A stretch of DNA of 64,000 nucleotides. Origin: Alicyclobacillus sp. (lineage in GTDB: Bacteria; Bacillota; Bacilli; Alicyclobacillales; Alicyclobacillaceae). Made by a program: the position numbers and the translations under genes. The DNA is taken from positions 1 through 64,000 of the forward strand of contig JAIMBT010000023.1 in assembly GCA_023511295.1 (NCBI GenBank), in the 5' to 3' direction. Below the pieces are notes generated by a model, which was not told where the DNA came from, searched no databases, and saw nothing but the letters and a program-made list of their open reading frames with translations. Positions within the stretch are counted from its first letter, which is position 1; the number at the start of each line of letters is the position of its first letter. Below, piece after piece: positions 26,863-36,300 of the stretch.

Positions 26863-27573
26863 CTAAGCCATCCGGCAGAGCATCCCCTCTAACTCCTCCA
26901 CGGACCACACACGGACGACGCTGTCGACGTGCGCAGCGGCTGGCGTACAGAGGGCCGCCTGATAACCCGCCGCCACGCGACAGGAAGTGATCTTCCACTG
27001 GGTTCCGGACGTACCGTCGGCGAGACAGGCATCTCCCTCCTCGGCAGGAACGACGCAGAACGATGAAAGGGGTTCAGCGAATCCCCGCCCCATCGCTTTC
27101 ACGTAGCTTTCCTTGCGCGTCCAAATCTCGTAGAATCGCACCAACTGCCGTGCGGCACTGCCTTGCGCAGCGATGTCTCGTTGCTCCGCGGGATGCAGGT
27201 AGCGGTGAACGGCACCGTGATTGAACGGTTGCATGTACTGGATGTCCACCCCGACCTCGGCCGTCCCGACGGCGCACAGAATCCACTCCCGAGAGTGCGA
27301 GACGTTGTAATGAACCTGAGAAGTCCCCCGCAGGGACGGTTTCCCGTGCTCGTTCCGTTCAAATGCCAGTTGGTGGTTCTTCACCTGCAAGCGCTCGCCC
27401 AGCACCGCCCGCACCAACAGGTCGGCCACCACAATCTGCCGGCTTGCCATGGGGTCCAGACATCGGGACACGCGCTCCTGCTGGTCCTCCGCGAGAAATC
27501 CCAGGAACTTGCGCCGCAGTCTGTCTGCTCCCTCCGGTTTCCATGTCACGGCGACGAGATTCACCCTGCACAT
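26863..27573 (-). CDS. 4'-phosphopantetheinyl transferase, Sfp type
   Basis: 236 residues. It should load the phosphopantetheine arm of CoA onto the ACP serine of the neighbouring KS-AT-ACP protein. The Sfp-family motifs are present: HYNVSHSREW, GVDIQYM, and FYEIWTRKESYVKAMGRG (the W-x-x-K-E-x-x-x-K core). Start ATG 27571-27573 lies 28 bases after pfaD; a GTG three codons later is also possible, and the ribosome site is weak in both cases. It is the last gene of the lipid synthase run. An Sfp-type enzyme serving secondary-lipid synthases in addition to AcpS is the usual arrangement. Confidence 0.9.
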   Translation of the reverse strand: MCRVNLVAVTWKPEGADRLRRKFLGFLAEDQQERVSRCLDPMASRQIVVADLLVRAVLGERLQVKNHQLAFERNEHGKPSLRGTSQVHYNVSHSREWILCAVGTAEVGVDIQYMQPFNHGAVHRYLHPAEQRDIAAQGSAARQLVRFYEIWTRKESYVKAMGRGFAEPLSSFCVVPAEEGDACLADGTSGTQWKITSCRVAAGYQAALCTPAAAHVDSVVRVWSVEELEGMLCRMA

Positions 27574-27601
27574 AGCGCGCCCTGTTCGCCTGTCCAATCG
27601 G

Positions 27602-29194
27602 TCACAAGGGGCGGGGCCGGAACGCGAACACGCTGCTCGGCATGCGGACACCGGCACTTCGCAGTTGTTGTGCCCGCGTGGCAACCGCAGCCCCCTCCAG
27701 CAAATTCAGCGCCATCTGCACGACTGATCTGCGCTGCACATCTTCTAAAAACGAGCCCTGCACCCATTCGTTGAACGCCCCCATCGCTGGCCCACACCAA
27801 ATTTGGTAGTCCATCTGCCTGTCTCGCTGTCCGCGAATCGCCCACTTGCTGGCGTTTCCTAAATACCAACGAAACACCAGCGCCATCTTGTGCTTGGAAT
27901 CGGACTCCGCCTTTTGTACCTGGGACGCGTCGCGCAGGGCAAAGAACGACCGCGTGCTGGCCCAGATCTCGTCCAACGGCGTCCGGAAGATCTCCCTTTC
28001 CAGCCGCGACCGAACCTGACTTGGAATGTCCGTTAGCCCCCCATACGACCGGTACAGTTCGTACAGTTGCGTTGCCCTGGACGCGAACAGCGTGCCCCGC
28101 TTCAGCACCTGGACCTTCGCACCCAGTTCGAACATGTCGGCCGCAGGTGCGGTCGCGACGTCCGTGGCGGTCGCCTGTGCCAACATCGCCTTGACGGCGT
28201 CGGATGCACCGGACTCCACCGCACACTGGTTGATAGATCCGGTCAAGACGTATGCCGCACCCGCAGCGAAGGCTGCAGCGGCGCTTTGCGGCGTTCCAAT
28301 CCCGCCCGCCGCGCCGACGCGCACGGGCCGGACATAGTGAAATCGCTCGCAGATCTCATCCCGCAGGCGCAAGATCTCCGGCAGAAGCACGAGCAATGGC
28401 CGCCCGTCCGTATGTCCGCCGGAATCTGCCTCGACCGTGATGTCCTCCGCCACTGGCAAGCCCGCAGCCAATTCGGCCTCCTCTGCCGTGAGTTGCCCCA
28501 GCCGGACCAGTTCGCCGAGCATCTCCGGCGGTGCAGGCGACAAAAACTGCCTCGCGACTTCGGCGCGGGAGATCTTCGCAAACACGTGGTGCGGACGCAC
28601 AACCCGTCCATCGGAGGTTCTGCGGAGCCCAGCGCACGCAAAGCGGACCACCGCGGGCGTCAGCCGCAAGAAGGCGGACGCAGAAATGCGACTGACGCCA
28701 GAGCGGAGGTACAAATCCACGAGAGCCGCTTCGAGCGCAGGGTCGTACGGCGAGTGAATCAGGTTCACGCCCCACGGACGCCCACTGGAGCCAAGCTCCG
28801 CCCGCATCTCCTGAACGGCTCGCTCGACCGTTTCCACGCTGAGCCCGCCAGCTCCGAAGAAGCCCATCATGCCCGCGTTCGCCATGGCGATGACCATCCG
28901 GCTGGTCGCAATCCCGTTTGCCATCTCGCCGGCAAGGTACGGGAACCGCAAGCGGTGGGTCTCGAGGAACGACGCGTCACCCAGCCACTCTGGGTGGCAC
29001 GGGGGGACGGTGGCCATCCAGGCGAGGGGACCCCGCCCGCTTTGACCCACGTGCGCTTCCCAGTCCGAGCTCGTGACCACCGCCATCGTGTTCGTGCTCT
29101 GGTTCACCACGATGTGCAGCGGCTCTCGAATTTGTTCGACCGCGAACTTCAGGTAACTGGGTTGAAAAATGTCGACTGCGCTGACCGCTTTCAT
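27602..29194 (-). CDS. pfaD: PfaD-type enoyl reductase of PUFA/polyketide synthases
   Basis: 530 residues. PfaD proteins are FMN-dependent TIM barrels of the nitronate-monooxygenase family that reduce enoyl intermediates on the ACP. Family segments are GMMGFFGAGGLS, an AAGGIGTPQSAAAAF flavin-phosphate region, and the PfaD-specific C-terminal part (QVLKRGTLFASRATQLYELY). Length fits PfaD (about 530-550). The ATG at 29192-29194 has GAGGGGTG about ten bases before it and lies 43 bases after the dehydratase-acyltransferase gene. It would act as the trans enoyl reductase of the synthase encoded upstream. Confidence 0.92.
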   Translation of the reverse strand: MKAVSAVDIFQPSYLKFAVEQIREPLHIVVNQSTNTMAVVTSSDWEAHVGQSGRGPLAWMATVPPCHPEWLGDASFLETHRLRFPYLAGEMANGIATSRMVIAMANAGMMGFFGAGGLSVETVERAVQEMRAELGSSGRPWGVNLIHSPYDPALEAALVDLYLRSGVSRISASAFLRLTPAVVRFACAGLRRTSDGRVVRPHHVFAKISRAEVARQFLSPAPPEMLGELVRLGQLTAEEAELAAGLPVAEDITVEADSGGHTDGRPLLVLLPEILRLRDEICERFHYVRPVRVGAAGGIGTPQSAAAAFAAGAAYVLTGSINQCAVESGASDAVKAMLAQATATDVATAPAADMFELGAKVQVLKRGTLFASRATQLYELYRSYGGLTDIPSQVRSRLEREIFRTPLDEIWASTRSFFALRDASQVQKAESDSKHKMALVFRWYLGNASKWAIRGQRDRQMDYQIWCGPAMGAFNEWVQGSFLEDVQRRSVVQMALNLLEGAAVATRAQQLRSAGVRMPSSVFAFRPRPL

Positions 29195-29237
29195 GCGTCT
29201 GACACCCCTCCCTGGATTGGCATGACCGGTGGCCTCC

Positions 29238-32200
29238 CTAGTCGACGAACACAACCCGTGGTCCACCCGGCCCATACAGCAACTCCGCGACATGTCCCAA
29301 CCAGCGGCCGTGGGCATCTCCCTGCAACCGCAACACGCCATCCTGAAGACCCTGCAGGAGTTGTACGGCGTCTGGCCCCGGATGCCGCAACGCCAGCAAA
29401 CCGGCAACGAGGAGCGCGTACGCGGGGTCCATGTTCCACCGGCCAACCAGGCGGGAAACATCGGCAGCCAGGGCCTTGTTGGCCCGGTTCAACCCACCTG
29501 TTCTGGATACCGCGCCGGTCTGGTTGATGGCCTCCAGAATCAACTTCTTGCGGTCCAGCAGGTGCCGGTCCCGAAGCTGCTGCGGGTCAATCGGCGAACC
29601 GAAAAACACATCCTGCGGTGCCAGACCAGCGGGCACATCCAGCAACTCTTGCACCGGCCGCACAGGCAAACCGCCGCCAAACCACACGGGTACGATGGGC
29701 AGGCCTTCGTTCATGGCGAAGTCGACCAGCCCGGCGCTGATATTGCGGACGACATCCCGGGCGCTGTACATCCGCGCGCCCTCCACGTGAATCAGCACGG
29801 AGTGTCCCGTTTCGCGAACCTGGTTTCCAAGTTGTTCCAGCAACGGGATCAGCGAGAGGCCGTCCTGTTGTTGGAAGTACACCAGCAATTCCGAGAGACG
29901 GACGGAGGGATGCGCCATCGCGTCGACCAGTTGGCCAACCCACGAGTCTCGATGCTCCGCCTTGGACACGGCCATGACAGGCGTACGGTGCAGCGCTGCG
30001 GCCAGGTAGAGAAACCACATCGACTCAATGGCGGTCTGGTGATTCGCCATGAAGATGACGGGTTTGCCCCTCTGGCCTTCCAACCCGGCCGGGTCGAGGA
30101 TCTGAACCCGCCGTGTCATGACCTCAATCAACCCCGTCATGAGGTCGTCTACCAACCATCCACTGGGAGCTCCAGCGTACGCTTGCCAGAACCCAACGAG
30201 GCGGGACACGTCCCGGACGGGCCGCCCACGGTCGGAAACCTGTATCTGGCCGCCCTCCGCCGCCGTTGCGAGGTGGTACTGCACGAGAGGATTCCTCTCC
30301 GACCACGCGCGGTCGCCCTCTTCCGACACAGTGACAAACCGCGGATGCACTTGCTCTTTTCGCGCCACATGTTCTTTGACCGCGACGGTCCTGCCCAGCG
30401 CAGGCAACCGTTCGCCGGTCGCGTAGACCGCATTCACGGTTCCCGGGAACCAGTCGAAGCTCTTGACGTCTGCAAGTTGGAGCCGCGTCGTGGCGCCGTC
30501 CCAGACCGACAGGTGGACATTCGGGACATACACTCGGTCCCGTAAAAACCGTCGCAGGTCCGCCAGGTCGACCTCTGCCAGAACGCCTTTCGGAAACAAC
30601 ACGCCGACCAAGCGCAGGGTCAGGATGTCCCTGTCCCCTTGGTACATCCGAACTCGAAACGCCGGAAACTTCTCTCCGCCAAAGAAGCCATCGGGCCGCA
30701 GCTCACAGGACACCGTCCCCGCGTCCGGAATCGGCCGATGGATGCGCGCCCACTCGATGGCTTTCGGAAAGACCACGTACGCCTCCGAGAGTTCCGGAAA
30801 AGCCAGGTTCAGCCGATGGTTTGGAATCCCGTGCGTCAAGCCATCCAGCAACAGCTGGTTCAGGCAGCCCTTCGGGACGGACCGGATGGACGCGTCCAGC
30901 GTGTAATCGGCACCGTTTCTCCCATAGCTGATCTCCTGAACCACCTGAAACGTCGGGCCGTGCATCATGCGGCCCGCCTGATACGGGTGCCCGTCGTCGC
31001 TCGGGTCTATCAGCCGCTCGAGAGGCGCGCAGGGAACCGCCCCCGGATAGCCAGACCCCAACAGCACCCGGCCCTGCGCAATCGGCTCGTACCGGGAGAG
31101 CGCCTCGGTCAAGGCGTCCCGCCAGCACAGCAGGGTCACATCCAGCGCATCGGGATTGTCTGGATTCGGCGCAACTTCCGTCCGTAGATGGCGCGGTTTG
31201 TCGCAAACCAACCAGTTGTTCACCTGGACTTGCTCCAAGCCGATGACCACCGCGCCCGGGCGGGTCGCCAGGGCGGCCGCCGCGAGGCGGTCTACCATGA
31301 ACATGAAGGGCAGCGCTGGTGCGGTGTACGTCGGACAATGGTCGTTCAGCCAGGTTTGTACGGCTGGGTCGATGATTTCGCCGCCTCCGTCCGACGTGCC
31401 AACAGGTGCTTCGCCCCATTCGTCCGCCTGGTTGGCAAGGCGGATGCCGAGGTTGTGGACACGGTAGATCTTCTTTCCATCCACCCACAAGGTACCGTCC
31501 GCCATCACCGTCACGCCGGACGCCGAGCGTTCAATGGACGATACCTCCAAATCGACGGTGATCTGACCATTGGTCGGCAAGACTTGGCCGCGGTAGGTCC
31601 ATTCACAAGACTGCGTCGAGACGTGGGCAAACACCGGGTCAGGGATCCCCGCATGAAGGGATTTCTGAAGGCTGAAACATTTCAACAACTGGATCATCGC
31701 TTCGATGCCGAGTGACCCGGGCTGTACCGGATCCGTGTAGAAGTGCGCTTTGAAAAACCAATCGCTCGGCCGGACCTGTTTCTCGCCGCGGATTCTGCCG
31801 AGCCCGAACCGGCCACCCTCCGGCCAGTAGCCGCTGACCCGGTCAATCATCAGCAGATCAGACTGCAGGAGGAGCGGCGGTTCCGACCCGTGCTGGCCCG
31901 GCACCGGCAGGCTCACCGGAGCGGAAGACGCTTCATGGAGACGATCTCGCTCCTCGTCCGTCGTCGGTAGGCCAACCTGCCGCGCCAGGTCCTGTCGCGT
32001 GAAGTACCCGAAGGTCGCCTCCGCGCGGAAGACGACCTCACCGCGCGCTGTACAGGTGATTTCATACGTTCCAATCCACGTGTCCATGAACCTGGATTGC
32101 GACACCAAGGTTGCCTCGGTGCGGATGGTACCGACGTCAGGACGAAGCGTCCGGTACTGTACGCTGGAACCGTCGAGGTTCCGAAACCAGCGGTCTTTGT

Positions 32201-33347
32201 TGGACTCAAGCGGGACCCCCACGTACAGAGCCAACCAGCCGCACGGCTGCAGCGCCGTCTCGAGCAGGATACAAAACGGCAGGGTCCCACCGTTTGCTGC
32301 AAAATACCACGCGTCCGGTGGAACGTCATACTCGGCCACCACCTTCAGCTTGCGGTCCGTGTCACCCGGGTCCGGCACTTCGACGTCGCAGATCCGCGAC
32401 AGGCACTGATACGCGGGTCCCGGCAAACGAGAGAACTGGCGTTCCGTGTCAAAGGCCTGGTAACGGGAGCCGAGCGCACGGGACGGCCGGCCAAGCGAAA
32501 ACTCCGCCATGGCCAGGCGATTGAACACAATCTCTCCATCCGAGAACGCCGGGACATCGTCCTCGATGTTCATCAGTTCGGGATGGTCCCGCAGAGGCCA
32601 GTCCGGCACGAGCGCCGCAGCGAATCCCTCGCCCTGCCACGTGTGCACCCCACCTGTCACGCACACGTTGGCGCGAACCCTGTACTCCGCCGGATGCAGG
32701 TGCATCTCCATCGCGACAACCGGATATTCTCGCAGCCAGGCGAGACTCCCCTGTGTCGCTTGGAACCCGGACGTCTGTTCGAAGCGCCACCCATCGTGGT
32801 CCAGGGTCTGCCCGGCCTGTATCATGTAGGCTGCCAGCGCCTGCAAACTGGCGGTCTCCACCCGATTCAGCAGGTCGCGCTCGGTTCCGGCCAGGTCGCT
32901 GGACCGTCGCTGAAAATCACATGCCACCTGCAGAACGACGGCGCCCGGCTCCGTCCCGTCCGCCACGCGGTGGATGGTCATTCCTTCGAGGAACAGCGAA
33001 TCCGACTGAGGCAGGCGCGGCGTCCGGACGTGCGCGTCGCACCGTGTAAAATCCCGGCCGAAACACTCCGCAACCCGGCCGTCCGCAAGCAACTGGAGCT
33101 GATCTTTCGACAGCACCGCGGAGTCGACGACCTCTACCTCTGTGGTGTCGTAGGGTTCCCATCCCATCTGGCCGACGGTGCAGAGCAGGAGTCCCTGGTT
33201 GTCCATGTACCTCTGATAGAGAGAGAGGGACGCGTTCAGATACTGTTGATGGGCCTGCCACACACCGCGATACCACCGCCGCCAGTCGTGTGAGGCCTGA
33301 CCCTCGTCCACACCGGCCTCAAGGTCGATTGGTTCCTGCGCCTTCAA
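29238..33347 (-). CDS. Pfa-like dehydratase protein with C-terminal PlsC-type acyltransferase (DH-DH-AGPAT)
   Basis: 1369 residues. An N-terminal hot-dog unit carries YDVPPDAWYFAANGG and LETALQPCGWLALY (residues about 340-375), typical of PfaC-type FabA-like dehydratases. A second has LLMIDRV and AHFYTDPVQPGSLGIEA with likely catalytic H535. A third, weaker hot-dog stretch lies near residues 780-880 (KGCLNQLLLDGLTHG). The C-terminal part is a PlsC-like acyltransferase: H1103-E1108 in NHQTAIES is the HX4(D/E) motif and HVEGARMYS fits the second block. No KS or chain-length factor is present, unlike classical PfaC. I chose the TTG at 33345-33347: GGAGGTGA lies seven bases upstream and the codon overlaps the stop of the KS-AT-KR gene. 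It probably dehydrates beta-hydroxyacyl-ACP and then hands the chain to a glycerol-type or other acceptor. Confidence 0.87.
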   Translation of the reverse strand: MKAQEPIDLEAGVDEGQASHDWRRWYRGVWQAHQQYLNASLSLYQRYMDNQGLLLCTVGQMGWEPYDTTEVEVVDSAVLSKDQLQLLADGRVAECFGRDFTRCDAHVRTPRLPQSDSLFLEGMTIHRVADGTEPGAVVLQVACDFQRRSSDLAGTERDLLNRVETASLQALAAYMIQAGQTLDHDGWRFEQTSGFQATQGSLAWLREYPVVAMEMHLHPAEYRVRANVCVTGGVHTWQGEGFAAALVPDWPLRDHPELMNIEDDVPAFSDGEIVFNRLAMAEFSLGRPSRALGSRYQAFDTERQFSRLPGPAYQCLSRICDVEVPDPGDTDRKLKVVAEYDVPPDAWYFAANGGTLPFCILLETALQPCGWLALYVGVPLESNKDRWFRNLDGSSVQYRTLRPDVGTIRTEATLVSQSRFMDTWIGTYEITCTARGEVVFRAEATFGYFTRQDLARQVGLPTTDEERDRLHEASSAPVSLPVPGQHGSEPPLLLQSDLLMIDRVSGYWPEGGRFGLGRIRGEKQVRPSDWFFKAHFYTDPVQPGSLGIEAMIQLLKCFSLQKSLHAGIPDPVFAHVSTQSCEWTYRGQVLPTNGQITVDLEVSSIERSASGVTVMADGTLWVDGKKIYRVHNLGIRLANQADEWGEAPVGTSDGGGEIIDPAVQTWLNDHCPTYTAPALPFMFMVDRLAAAALATRPGAVVIGLEQVQVNNWLVCDKPRHLRTEVAPNPDNPDALDVTLLCWRDALTEALSRYEPIAQGRVLLGSGYPGAVPCAPLERLIDPSDDGHPYQAGRMMHGPTFQVVQEISYGRNGADYTLDASIRSVPKGCLNQLLLDGLTHGIPNHRLNLAFPELSEAYVVFPKAIEWARIHRPIPDAGTVSCELRPDGFFGGEKFPAFRVRMYQGDRDILTLRLVGVLFPKGVLAEVDLADLRRFLRDRVYVPNVHLSVWDGATTRLQLADVKSFDWFPGTVNAVYATGERLPALGRTVAVKEHVARKEQVHPRFVTVSEEGDRAWSERNPLVQYHLATAAEGGQIQVSDRGRPVRDVSRLVGFWQAYAGAPSGWLVDDLMTGLIEVMTRRVQILDPAGLEGQRGKPVIFMANHQTAIESMWFLYLAAALHRTPVMAVSKAEHRDSWVGQLVDAMAHPSVRLSELLVYFQQQDGLSLIPLLEQLGNQVRETGHSVLIHVEGARMYSARDVVRNISAGLVDFAMNEGLPIVPVWFGGGLPVRPVQELLDVPAGLAPQDVFFGSPIDPQQLRDRHLLDRKKLILEAINQTGAVSRTGGLNRANKALAADVSRLVGRWNMDPAYALLVAGLLALRHPGPDAVQLLQGLQDGVLRLQGDAHGRWLGHVAELLYGPGGPRVVFVD

Positions 33348-36300
33348 CTGGATTTCACCTCCGTCCGGCCCATGCCCATGGCCGTGCCCGTCGCTTGCAA
33401 AACGACCTCGGGGTTGCCGTCTCCGCGGAGCAGTTCCTCCACGAATGCGCGCGCACCCGTTTGGATGTCGATGAGGCCCAGGCCAAGGCGCGTCAGATGG
33501 GCCTTCAGTGCGCCATCCACCATGCCACCGTCCCACGGCCCCCAGCCAATCGACCGCACGACGCACGATGCGCCGCGCCGGGCCTGTTCCTGTCTCGCGA
33601 TTTTGTTCAGGACTTCATTCGCCATCGCGTAGTCGCTCTGACCCGGATTCCCGTATCGCGCTGCCACCGAGGAAAACAGGCAGATCAGTTTGAGTGGATC
33701 TTCCTTGGTTGCCTCGAGAAATACTTGTAACGGGCGCACCTTCGTTGCAAAGACGCGCCGGAACTGATCCACCGACTTCTCCGTGATGCGCGCATCCTCA
33801 ATGACCCCCGCACCGTGAATCAGGCCGGAGATTGCGCCAAACTGGCGCCTTGCCCATTGAATGGAGGCCTGCAGTGCCTGCCGGTCGCTGACGTCCACGG
33901 ACTGGTAGGCCACCTTTGCGCCTGCTTGCGTCAAGCGACGCAACGTATGGCGCACTTCGCGCTCGGCCACCAGGTCCTTGGCGCGCCTGGATAACTCGGC
34001 AGGGGCGGGACGTCGACCGGCTTCCCGCTCCGTTCTCCAGAGCCACTCCATGATTTGTGGAGCCTCCAAGTCTTCGAGCTCCGGGCGCCCTTCGCGAAGG
34101 CGTGTGCGGCCGAAGATGACAAACTGCGGTTGCACTTCCTGCGCCAGTGCCTCCAGGCAGCGGCCCGTGACACCCCGCGCGCCGCCTGTGACGAGGACCA
34201 CCGACCCCGCGTCGAGCGGCATCGCCACGCCGCCGTGGCTTGCGTGGGACAGTGGGCGCCGCTCGACAACCGGCGTCACACGACCACCGCCGGCTGCCAG
34301 CCCGACTTCCAGCGTCGGCCCACCGTGGCGCATCTCTTCATACATGCGTTGTGCAATCCAATCCGCACGCTGCCCCGCCATGGCGATGTCGAGGACCTTG
34401 ACCTTCACACCCGGCCACTCCCTGGCCACCGTCTTGCCCAAACTCGCGATGCCAGCCGACCACACGCGGACCCCCCCCCGGCCGGAAGCACCAAAGTCGC
34501 CGTCCGTCGATTGAACCAAGACGAGCCGGCCTTGTTCTCGAAACCCAGAGGGCAGCCCCTGACACAGGCGGAACGCCTCCTCGTTACACCCTATCGCGGA
34601 TTCGATATCGTCCATCTCGCGGAGGGCTGCGAGGTGAACCACCAACCCGGCGTCCTCTGGAACCTGGTCGACAACCGACGCGCGGTATCCTGCGTCGCGG
34701 AACACGCGCACCAGCGCCTGCGCCACGCCGCGGCCGTCATCCGTCACCGCCACGAGCTGGTGCTGAGGAAATCCATCCAGGAACGACGGCCCGCCGGGCA
34801 TGACGGGCGCCAAGGTCACGATCCCCCTGTCGACCGTCGGCTGCGCCGCAGGGGCCGACCCGCTCTGGTGGACCCGCGGATACGGTTTCCCGTAGTTTGA
34901 TCCGTTCAGCATCACCACCGCCCCTGTGCCCGCGTCGCGATGCGTCCGTGCAGGCTTCCGAACTTCCTGGAACTCCTGCCAGAGGGCGGCGAAATCGATA
35001 CGGAGGCCCGCCACTGCCAACTCGGCCAGTCCATTCCAGAACCCGTTCATCCGCTGACCGCGTTTATCGAGGCTGACCACCACCGCCTGGCGCTCACCGA
35101 GGCACTGCGCGGTGAGTCCTGTCAGGGTTGATCCCGGTCCAACTTCGATGTAGGTCCGGACGCCCGCGTCGTACATCGCGTCGACCTGGGCTTGGAACAG
35201 GACGGGCTTCGCCAGTTGTTGCGCAATCTGGCGCTTGATTTGGGCGCCCGCGGATGGATAGGGCTTGGCATACGTGTTCGAGATGACGGGAGTCACGGGG
35301 CGCGAAACCTTCATCTTCGCGAGCGTTGCCGCAAGGTCCCCTGTGGCCGCCGCCACCAACGGCGAGTGAAACGCCGTGGACACGTTGAGGCGAGTGGAGC
35401 GGATGCCCTGCTGGGTCAGCCGCCGCTCCAGCTCGAGCACGTCGTCTTCGGGTCCGCCGACGACCACCTGTTCCGGTGCGTTTCGATTCGCCACGACGAC
35501 GGGCAGGTCGCGCATGAGGTCCCTGAACGCAGATTCCTGTGCGAACACGCTCAACATGGCGCCTGGGGTGTCGGATGCCGCAGCCATCAACTCGCCCCGA
35601 CGCCGCGCGAGCGCCAGCAGGGTCCGGGCGTCCATCGCACCGGCCGCGTGGAGGGCCGTCAATTCGCCAAAGCTGTGGCCGGCCATACAGTCCGGCTGGA
35701 TGTTCAAGGACCGGAGCACCGCCAATCCGGCCATGCTCGCCACCGCAATACACGGTTGCGCCCACTCCGTCCGCGTCAGCCGCTCCCGCTGCGCCTGGCG
35801 CGCCGCTTCGCTGAACACCGGCTGCGGAAAGACTACGTCGTGTACCCGAAGCCCGTCCTCTATCTCCACCTCTGCCGCCTCATCCCACACCGCCCGCGCT
35901 GCCTCAAAGGTCATCGCCAAGTCGGCGCCCATCCCGACATACTGGCTCCCCTGCCCCGGAAACAGGAACGCCACCTTCCCCGGCTCCCGGCCAACCGCGT
36001 AATGCAGCCGGTTCATCTGGCGGACGCTCCGCTCCGGTTCCACCTGCATGTGCGAAATCGCCTGCTCCAAACGCTCCCCCAGTTCTGCTTCATCTGCGGC
36101 GAGAACCGCGAGGCGCACCGGCTGCGCGCTGTCCCACGCCAGCTGCGTCCGCCTCGCCAACTCGACGAGCGTTGCGCCTGCCGCCCGCTCTGCCTGCAGC
36201 TGCCGGCTCTGTTCCATCACGTCCTCTGCGCTCGCCCCGCTCACCAGCACCAGTTCCACCGCACTCGTCCGCAGCTTCCCCGGACGCTGTGGGCCCTGGT

